DNA of 6,318 bases. Origin: Dehalococcoidia bacterium (GTDB lineage: Bacteria; Chloroflexota; Dehalococcoidia; SZUA-161). Location: NCBI GenBank assembly GCA_004376205.1, contig SOKG01000298.1, positions 1 to 6,318 on the forward strand, given 5' to 3'. A model generated the notes under the pieces. That model was not told where the DNA came from, did no database searches, and worked only from the letters and a program-made list of their open reading frames with translations. A program made the position numbers and the translations under genes. Positions 1 to 4,945 of the stretch are shown in pieces (the stretch's first letter is position 1; each line of letters begins with the position of its first letter).

Positions 1-131
1 ATTGCTCGCTGGTAGAGCTCCTTGGCATCGAGGTGACTGCTGGCCTCGCGCAGGATGTCGAGGAGTAGCTGTCGCTGCGCCGTAACCGGACGGTCTTTTA
101 TCGCCAGGCCATGGTTGCGTTTGATTCTCAT
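1..131 (-). CDS. Fur-family transcriptional regulator, N-terminal part only (cut by window edge)
   Basis: Read on the minus strand from ATG at 131-129, 43 codons are visible before the window ends. The peptide begins MRIKRNHGLAIKDRPVTAQR and continues with QLLLDILREASSHLDAKELY. The pattern R-x-T-x-QR-x-x-[IL]-L-x-x-L followed by H-L-x-A-x-ELY is the hallmark of the first helices of the Fur/PerR/Zur winged-helix DNA-binding domain. Family members are metal- or peroxide-responsive repressors of about 130-160 residues, so roughly two thirds of the protein, including the metal sites and dimerisation domain, lies outside the window. The subtype (Fur, PerR, Zur, Mur) therefore cannot be told. An in-frame GTG at 137-135 is an alternative start two codons upstream, and a stop (TGA, 143-141) precedes it. 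No Shine-Dalgarno sequence is seen, and the promoter sits almost on the start codon. The gene is divergent from mutS2. Confidence 0.85.
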   Translation of the reverse strand, partial: MRIKRNHGLAIKDRPVTAQRQLLLDILREASSHLDAKELYQRA

Positions 132-135
132 TCTC
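122..135 (-). promoter_or_regulatory. Possible Fur-box-like operator overlapping the regulator's start codon
   Basis: On the minus strand the stretch GAGAATGAGAATCA contains two tandem GAGAAT hexamers, each one mismatch from the GATAAT unit of the classical Fur box. The AATGAGAATCA portion resembles many natural Fur boxes. The third, inverted hexamer is not conserved. It lies just downstream of the predicted transcription start, a place where a repressor could act in autoregulation. The match is short and partly coding, so it may be chance. Confidence 0.25.
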
Positions 136-143
136 ACATATCA

Positions 144-173
144 ATTATAACGATGGCTAACCTTCCTTGTCAA
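144..173 (-). promoter_or_regulatory. Sigma70-type promoter of the Fur-family gene
   Basis: On the minus strand there is a perfect TTGACA (173-168), an 18-nt spacer, and a perfect TATAAT (149-144). A start of transcription about 7 nt downstream falls near 137, which is the first base of the possible GTG start and only 6 nt before the ATG at 131. The transcript would be leaderless or nearly so, in agreement with the lack of a ribosome binding site. Both hexamers match consensus exactly; the start site is inferred, not seen. Confidence 0.75.
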
Positions 174-244
174 ATGGAGCTTCATATTGGCAGCAAGGCG
201 TTCTCCAAATAGCTTGAAGTTCACCTCCCTGGAGGTATAGAAGC

Positions 245-304
245 GTGATGCTGTCTTTGGGGCATCAGCGTCGTCGACAAGCGGACGGGATTGACTTAAG
301 ATAG
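245..304 (+). CDS. Possible short leader ORF upstream of mutS2
   Basis: An open frame of 19 codons can start at GTG 245 or, one codon later, at ATG 248, and ends with TAG at 302-304, 19 nt before the mutS2 start. From the ATG the peptide is MLSLGHQRRRQADGIDLR. A strong Shine-Dalgarno GGAGG (231-235) lies 9 nt before the GTG and 12 nt before the ATG, better than anything in front of mutS2 itself. ACCTCC at 223-228 can pair with GGAGGT at 231-236 and could mask this ribosome binding site. No family is recognised. It could be a regulatory leader peptide or a chance frame; length alone gives no support. Confidence 0.25.
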   Translation: MMLSLGHQRRRQADGIDLR

Positions 305-323
305 GGAGCACGGGGTATAGGTC

Positions 324-2714
324 GTGGACGAAAAAAACCTGGAGATGTTGGAATTTCCCAAAGCCAGGGAGATACTCGCTGGCTTTACTTCGTTCTCGGC
401 GAGTCGGCATCTGGCCCTAAACCTACAGCCGTCGTCGAACCCTGCTCTGATCTCTCGACTACTCGGGCAGTCAGCCGAAGCGCGCCGTCTCCTTTCATTG
501 GAGCCAGACTTCTCGATCAGGGGGGCTCTCGATGTTCGGGAGTCTGCCTGGATGGCAGCTAGAGGCAAGGTTCTTGAACCAAAATCCCTTGTCGATATTC
601 AAGCGACTTTAGCTGCCGCGCGGAATTTACGCACCAATCTCCGGAAGCTTGCCAAGGAACTTCCCCTGCTGTGGGGTATTGCAGATCAGATTATTGAGCT
701 GCCCTCTCTGGAGGACGAGATCAGCCGAAGCATCTCCGCAACGGGTGAGTTGCTCGACTCCGCTTCGACAAGATTGGCCAACCTTAGAGGTCAGTTGAAA
801 GAGACACATCAGCAATTGCTTGATCGCCTGGAATCGATAATCAAGTCGCCTAGAGGGCGTAGATGCGTTCAAGAGGCGTTCATTGTTGAGAGGGAAGGCC
901 GATATGTTATCCCTCTCAAGGCTGAATTTCGAAAGGAGCTTAAGGGTATTGTTCACGACGTCTCCAACACAGGAGCTACGGTATTCCTCGAGCCCTGGTC
1001 AACCGTAGAGCTAGGCAATGATCTGCGCCAGCTTACGATTGAAGAAAAGCTTGAAGTGGAAAGGATTCTTAAGGCTCTCAGTGCCAGTGTGGGAGCGAAC
1101 GAAACCGAAATAGCGCAGAACGTGAGTTTAATTGCAGAGCTTGACCTGGAGTTAGCGAAGGCCAGGTATGCGGAGAAAGCAAATGCCACAGAGCCTATCA
1201 TTGGACCCAACGGAGGGAGCAATGAAGACAAAGTTGAGTCGAAAGCGGGCGTGCTCAGGCTCGTCAATGCCAGGCACCCGCTACTCGCAGGTAAGGCTGT
1301 ACCTTTGTCAGTGGAGATAGGGGGCGACTACTCAATACTGGTTGTCACTGGGCCGAATACCGGAGGCAAGACCGTAGCCCTGAAGACGATCGGACTTCTG
1401 ACTTTGATGGCTCAGGCGGGCATGCCTATCCCCGCTTCGGAGGAAAGCTGTATTCCCATCTTCGACGGTGTCTTCGCCGATATCGGGGACGAACAAAGCA
1501 TTGAGCAGACCATTTCCACATTTAGCTGGCACATGGGCAATATTGTTCGCATCCTCCAGTCCTCCACTGAAAAGGGCCTGGTGCTTCTGGATGAGCTGGG
1601 TACCAGCACAGACCCTAACGAAGGAGCTGCGCTAGCACGAGCCATCTTGCTCGATTTCCTGTCCAGAGGAACCATGGTAGTGGCTACCACGCATTACAGC
1701 GAGCTCAAGGTTTTCGCACACACAACTCCCGGACTGCGAAATGCTTCATTGGATTTCGATCCAGTTACCCTGGCACCGACATATCATCTTACAATGGGCA
1801 TTCCTGGGGGAAGTAATGCCTTGGCTATTGCTTCGCAGTTGGGTCTATCCCCCGAGATAATTGATTCTGCTGGGGAGATGATGGCGAAAGGCACCCAGGA
1901 TATCGAAATGCTGCTGGCGGACTTGGTGAGCGAAAAACAGAGGGTCGAAAATCTGCGTAACGGATTGGAAAAGGAGAAAGAGGCAGCAGAAGGGTTGAGG
2001 AATCATTGGGAAAATGAAGTACAAAGGTTGCAGCAGCAGGAACGGGACATGCTTCGCGAGGGGAGGGATAAGCTTGCTGAGGAAACGGCTCAATTGCAAG
2101 GAGAGGTCCGCCGTGTAACTTCAGAACTGAAGAAGGCGAAGTCACAGGAAAACATAGAGCGAGCCGAGAAGGCATTGGCGGCAATGCGTGAGCAGCTGAA
2201 GAGCATGGGCTCGAAGCTCAAGGCCAGACGCAGTGATGTGACCGGGGAACAAGCCGAGCCCAGCAAAATCGGCGTAGGCGACAAGGTGTGGCTAACGGAT
2301 GTAAGTATGTGGGGAACTGTTCTCTCAGTAAGGGAAGAGGATGGCCAGATCGATGTTCAGGTTGGGCATACCAGACTCAGGATGAATTTGGATGATGCCG
2401 AGAAGTTGAAGCCGCCTGCGGGGAAGAGGCTGCCTGAGCCGCCAAAGGTGAAGCGAAAACTGAGTACAAGGATAGCCTCATTGGAGCTCAACCTCCGCGG
2501 GAAGCGAGCGGACGAAGTAGCTCCTGAGTTGGACAGGTACCTCAACGATGCCTCTCTTGCCAGTTTGAGCCAGGTTCGCATCATCCACGGTTTTGGAACC
2601 GGCACGGTACGTCAGATCGTGCGAGATATGCTGGTTTCTCACCCTCTGGTCAAGTCCTTCCGCCCTGGGGAGCGTGGTGAGGGTGGGGATGGAGTTACCG
2701 TGGTGAAGCTGTAA
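324..2714 (+). CDS. mutS2: Endonuclease MutS2 / ribosome-collision splitting ATPase (RqcU-like)
   Basis: A full-length MutS2 of 796 residues, a normal size for the family. The order is: core and lever region (about 1-330); ABC-type ATPase with Walker A GPNTGGKT (343-350), the signature-like stretch STFSWHM (398-404), Walker B LVLLDE (419-424) with D-loop GTSTDP, and switch His in TTHY (455-458); a long Glu/Lys/Arg/Gln-rich coiled coil (about 515-640); a KOW-like small domain (about 648-692); and a C-terminal Smr domain (about 716-796) with HGFGTG (755-760). The mismatch-recognition domain of MutS is absent, as expected. Family members were first described as suppressors of recombination; in B. 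subtilis MutS2 binds collided ribosomes and splits them using ATP. The Smr LDxR motif reads LNLRG here, Asn723 for Asp. The GTG start is the only one after an in-frame stop at 318-320 and gives the usual N-terminus; ATG at 345 is the alternative. The only nearby purine runs (GGAG 305-308, GGGG 312-315) make a weak Shine-Dalgarno. Confidence 0.95.
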   Translation: MDEKNLEMLEFPKAREILAGFTSFSASRHLALNLQPSSNPALISRLLGQSAEARRLLSLEPDFSIRGALDVRESAWMAARGKVLEPKSLVDIQATLAAARNLRTNLRKLAKELPLLWGIADQIIELPSLEDEISRSISATGELLDSASTRLANLRGQLKETHQQLLDRLESIIKSPRGRRCVQEAFIVEREGRYVIPLKAEFRKELKGIVHDVSNTGATVFLEPWSTVELGNDLRQLTIEEKLEVERILKALSASVGANETEIAQNVSLIAELDLELAKARYAEKANATEPIIGPNGGSNEDKVESKAGVLRLVNARHPLLAGKAVPLSVEIGGDYSILVVTGPNTGGKTVALKTIGLLTLMAQAGMPIPASEESCIPIFDGVFADIGDEQSIEQTISTFSWHMGNIVRILQSSTEKGLVLLDELGTSTDPNEGAALARAILLDFLSRGTMVVATTHYSELKVFAHTTPGLRNASLDFDPVTLAPTYHLTMGIPGGSNALAIASQLGLSPEIIDSAGEMMAKGTQDIEMLLADLVSEKQRVENLRNGLEKEKEAAEGLRNHWENEVQRLQQQERDMLREGRDKLAEETAQLQGEVRRVTSELKKAKSQENIERAEKALAAMREQLKSMGSKLKARRSDVTGEQAEPSKIGVGDKVWLTDVSMWGTVLSVREEDGQIDVQVGHTRLRMNLDDAEKLKPPAGKRLPEPPKVKRKLSTRIASLELNLRGKRADEVAPELDRYLNDASLASLSQVRIIHGFGTGTVRQIVRDMLVSHPLVKSFRPGERGEGGDGVTVVKL

Positions 2715-2795
2715 GCCTCTGGTGGCAGGGAATGTCAGCAGGTCTGGGATGCTACGAAATCATCTGTTCAAGCAACGGAAGGCTAGGTCGAGTTC

Positions 2796-3539
2796 ATGTT
2801 AGTCTCGAGTCGCCGCCGGCTTGATAGGCTGAAGGTGCTCCGCTTGCTCGATGCTCTGGAAGCTACCTCTGGTTCGGCGACGTCTCTATATATGCCGCCT
2901 GGCGTACCTGTGCCTGAAATCGAGAAAACGCTTGACATCGCCTCAGTTGGAGAAGAGGTCCTGACGGATGTTTATAAGTGGGTTTCTCGTTCAACGACCG
3001 GCGCCGTCCTTTTCTGGGGTGAGCAAGGGAAGTACTTGGTGCTGCCGCCGTTTCCCATTACCGAAAAGCTATTCTGCAGTGGTTACGATGTAGAACCTCT
3101 GCGTTCACTGCTCCAGCGAGAATACGTGGTCGGTTTGATACTGCTGCGTCTGGGTGCCTATGCCATAGGCGTGTTTCGGGGGGAGAAACTGTTATCCAGC
3201 AAGGTAGGAACAGGTCATATTCACTCGCGCCACAGAAAAGGCGGGTCTTCTCAGCGGAGATTTGAGCGAGGCCGTGAAAAGCAAGTAGAGAGTTTTTTCG
3301 GTCGTGTTTGCAGCCGTGTGCGGGAGCGTTTGGAGCCTTATCTCGGGCAACTGGACTACGTGGTTTACGGGGGCGAACGTTACACTTTGCTCGCCTTTCG
3401 CAAGCAATGTGAATTCCTGGGAGCAATTGATGATCGCACTTTGAGATCATCGGTCAACGTTCGTGAACCCCGACAGGCAACTCTGGAGGCAGCGATAGGC
3501 CAGGTGTGGTCCAGCGAGGTCATTCAGTGGCAGGTGTAA
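2796..3539 (+). CDS. VLRF1-type (Vms1/eRF1-like) peptidyl-tRNA release factor, acVLRF1-like
   Basis: A soluble protein of 247 residues with no signal peptide or membrane segment. Near the N-terminus, ATSLYMPPG (28-36) resembles the strand that opens eRF1-type N domains. The middle holds GAYAIGVFRGEKLLSS (120-135) followed by a basic loop, SRHRKGGSSQRRFERGREKQ (144-163). This parallels the eRF1 catalytic loop, whose GGQ is followed by a conserved Arg-Phe and a basic helix; here Gln153 in GGSSQ is the likely catalytic residue, as in the shifted-Gln loops of Vms1 and ANKZF1. The C-terminal part (about 183-247) looks like a small alpha/beta segment. The family is predicted or known to hydrolyse peptidyl-tRNA on ribosomes or freed 50S subunits. 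The ankyrin repeats and zinc finger of the eukaryotic proteins are absent, as in bacterial forms. The gene is 81 nt after mutS2, same strand, with no terminator seen. AGGT (2785-2788) or GGAAGG (2777-2782) may serve as Shine-Dalgarno. The assignment rests on motifs; the exact subfamily is less certain than the superfamily. Confidence 0.78.
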   Translation: MLVSSRRRLDRLKVLRLLDALEATSGSATSLYMPPGVPVPEIEKTLDIASVGEEVLTDVYKWVSRSTTGAVLFWGEQGKYLVLPPFPITEKLFCSGYDVEPLRSLLQREYVVGLILLRLGAYAIGVFRGEKLLSSKVGTGHIHSRHRKGGSSQRRFERGREKQVESFFGRVCSRVRERLEPYLGQLDYVVYGGERYTLLAFRKQCEFLGAIDDRTLRSSVNVREPRQATLEAAIGQVWSSEVIQWQV

Positions 3540-3565
3540 CCAAGGCTTTGGCGCTGCAATGTGGT

Positions 3566-3598
3566 AGGCGGCCGCTGACACAGATGTGAAGGCCGCTT
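3566..3598 (+). terminator. Weak stem-loop after the release-factor gene
   Basis: AGGCGGCC (3566-3573) can pair with GGCCGCTT (3591-3598), including one G-U pair, around a 17-nt loop, starting 27 nt after the stop codon. It is GC-rich, but what follows (GTCC) is not a T-run, so it is at best a poor intrinsic terminator. It may instead be a transcript-end stabiliser or a chance inverted repeat. The left arm includes the self-palindrome GCGGCCGC. Confidence 0.2.
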
Positions 3599-3626
3599 GT
3601 CCAGAATATCTGGAATATGCTACAAT
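3597..3626 (+). promoter_or_regulatory. Candidate promoter of the CoA-transferase operon, with a palindrome in its spacer
   Basis: TTGTCC (3597-3602; four of six to TTGACA) and TACAAT (3621-3626; five of six to TATAAT) are 18 nt apart. Transcription would start near 3633 and give a leader of about 87 nt before the ATG at 3720. The inverted repeat TCCAGA-ATA-TCTGGA (3600-3614) overlaps the -35 box and spacer and is placed as an operator for a dimeric repressor would be. The promoter is plausible by match and position; the operator is inference. Confidence 0.45.
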
Positions 3627-3658
3627 TGAAGCATGCCCCAATAGCTACCTGCAGGTTA

Positions 3659-3696
3659 GCGAGAGCCAGGTCTTGTTGGTTCTCGCAAAATTTTGC
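3659..3696 (+). promoter_or_regulatory. Leader stem-loop (possible attenuator) before the CoA-transferase genes
   Basis: GCGAGAGCCA (3659-3668) pairs with TGGTTCTCGC (3677-3686) over ten positions, one of them G-U, around an 8-nt loop. It is followed at once by AAAATTTT. The 3' arm overlaps a second perfect palindrome, GCAAAATTTTGC (3685-3696), so the two foldings compete. The position, between the promoter candidate and the start codon, suits an attenuator or mRNA-stability element. The T-run is short (four) and displaced by four A residues, so efficient termination is doubtful. No known riboswitch class is recognised. Confidence 0.35.
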
Positions 3697-3719
3697 CTTG
3701 GAGAAGAGAAAGTCGGACT

Positions 3720-4928
3720 ATGCCTGAGCCAGGCCTAAGCCACCTAAAAGTCCTGGAGTTGTGTAATCTCGTATCTGGCCCCTATTGCACCAAGCTGTTA
3801 GCTGACCTCGGTGCTGAGGTGACAAAGATCGAGCCCCCTGGCATTGGGGATGAAGCGAGGCGGAGAGGTCCTTTTCAGGAGGACATCCCCCATCCAGAGC
3901 GGAGCGGGCTCTATCTCTATCTCAATACCAATAAACTGGGCATAACCCTGGATGTGAGGACGAGTAGTGGGCGAAGCATTCTAAGGGAGCTGATTGAGCA
4001 AACGGACATCTTTGTAGAAGATAACCCTCCGCTGGTGATGGAAGAGCTGGGATTGACCTATGAGGGTCTCAAAGAGGTCAATCCCAGCCTGGTCATGACG
4101 TCCATCACACCTTTTGGGCAGACAGGCCCCTACCGGGATTACAAGGCCTATGAGCTTAATTCGTTCCATGGCGGTGGAGAGGGCTACCTGCTGCCGATGC
4201 AGTCGCCTAACCTCGATCGGGAACCGGTTAAAGGAGGTGGCTTGGTAGGGGACTGCATTTGCGGCCTTAGTGCCTCTCTGGCAACATTGGCTGCAGCGTA
4301 TAGGATGGTGGCGACCGGCGTTGGGCAACATGTAGATGTCTCGAAGCAGGATGTGCTGATGACCATGGTCGGGTTGGACATAGCTATGTTCGCCAATAAT
4401 GGGATAAGACGGAACAGGTCCCGTTGGCCCGTCCTAATGTCGAAACCGATGAGATGCCGGGACGGCCATATCATGATATCGGTGTTATCGGATCGCGAAT
4501 GGGGGGACCTTGTAGAGTTCATGGGAAATCCATCATGGGCCAAGGATGAGAGGTTCAATACCTGGTTGGAGCGTCATATATATAGTGATGCGATAAATCC
4601 GCACGTGGGGGAATGGCTGCAACAATACAAGAAAGAAGAGATCTTTCACCAACTTCAGGCCGAGGCTATAGCGGCTGCCCCCGTCAATACTGCAGAGGAG
4701 GTGGTGAAGTCCCCTCAACTGGAGCATCGAGGCTTCTTTGCCGAGATCGATCATCCGAAGGCAGGCAAGCTGAAGTACCCCACAGCATCCTATAAGTTCT
4801 CCAGGACTCCTTGGAGGGTGGAGCGTGCGGCACCTCTCCTCGGCCAGCATAATGAGTTTGTCTATTGTGAGCAGCTGGGTTACAACAGGCAGGATCTGGT
4901 GAGGATGAGAGAATCCGGGGTCATATAG
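3720..4928 (+). CDS. Class III (CaiB/BaiF family) CoA-transferase, first of tandem pair
   Basis: A protein of 402 residues, the usual length for formyl-CoA transferase-like (family III) enzymes, which move CoA between a donor acyl-CoA and an acceptor acid in the cytosol. The N-terminal Rossmann-like signature is present: LKVLELCNLVSGPY (9-22), then LADLGAEVTKIEPP (27-40). The catalytic Asp expected after a small-residue stretch is Asp178 in KGGGLVGDCICG (171-182). The C-terminal domain has the family's GNPSWAKDERF (269-279), AAPVNTAEEV (319-328) and FSRTPWRVERAAPLLGQHNE (360-379). The stretch DNPPLVMEELGL (101-112) replaces the common 'NFRPG' loop with a less usual form. ATG 3720 is chosen because the family signature begins a few residues later; an in-frame TTG at 3693 would add nine non-family residues. 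The Shine-Dalgarno is weak (GGAGAAGAG, 3700-3708). The next gene starts 17 nt on, so they are very probably co-transcribed. The substrate cannot be deduced. Confidence 0.92.
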   Translation: MPEPGLSHLKVLELCNLVSGPYCTKLLADLGAEVTKIEPPGIGDEARRRGPFQEDIPHPERSGLYLYLNTNKLGITLDVRTSSGRSILRELIEQTDIFVEDNPPLVMEELGLTYEGLKEVNPSLVMTSITPFGQTGPYRDYKAYELNSFHGGGEGYLLPMQSPNLDREPVKGGGLVGDCICGLSASLATLAAAYRMVATGVGQHVDVSKQDVLMTMVGLDIAMFANNGIRRNRSRWPVLMSKPMRCRDGHIMISVLSDREWGDLVEFMGNPSWAKDERFNTWLERHIYSDAINPHVGEWLQQYKKEEIFHQLQAEAIAAAPVNTAEEVVKSPQLEHRGFFAEIDHPKAGKLKYPTASYKFSRTPWRVERAAPLLGQHNEFVYCEQLGYNRQDLVRMRESGVI

Positions 4929-4945
4929 GAAGCGAGGTTTCTCGA

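Larger units (their letters stand above)
138..323. other. Divergent intergenic region between the Fur-family gene and mutS2
   Basis: This spacer of about 186 nt carries the strong minus-strand promoter of the regulator. No equally good plus-strand promoter is seen for mutS2. Weak candidates are TTGAAG (214-219), 16 nt, TATAGA (236-241), which has four of six matches in each box, and TTGACT (291-296), 19 nt, TATAGG (316-321), which would start transcription inside the first mutS2 codons. Neither is convincing. The near-palindrome ACCTCC-CT-GGAGGT (223-236) and a short ORF (245-304) are the other notable items. Confidence 0.4.

Noticed and set aside
2715..2795. Search for a terminator or separate promoter between mutS2 and the release-factor gene.
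   Set aside because: No stable GC-rich hairpin with a T-run and no convincing -35/-10 pair was found; co-transcription is the simpler reading.
3693..3719. Extension of the first CoA-transferase to a TTG start at 3693.
   Set aside because: The nine added residues do not match the family N-terminus, TTG is the weakest start codon, and it overlaps the GCAAAATTTTGC palindrome. ATG 3720 places the conserved signature at the usual distance.
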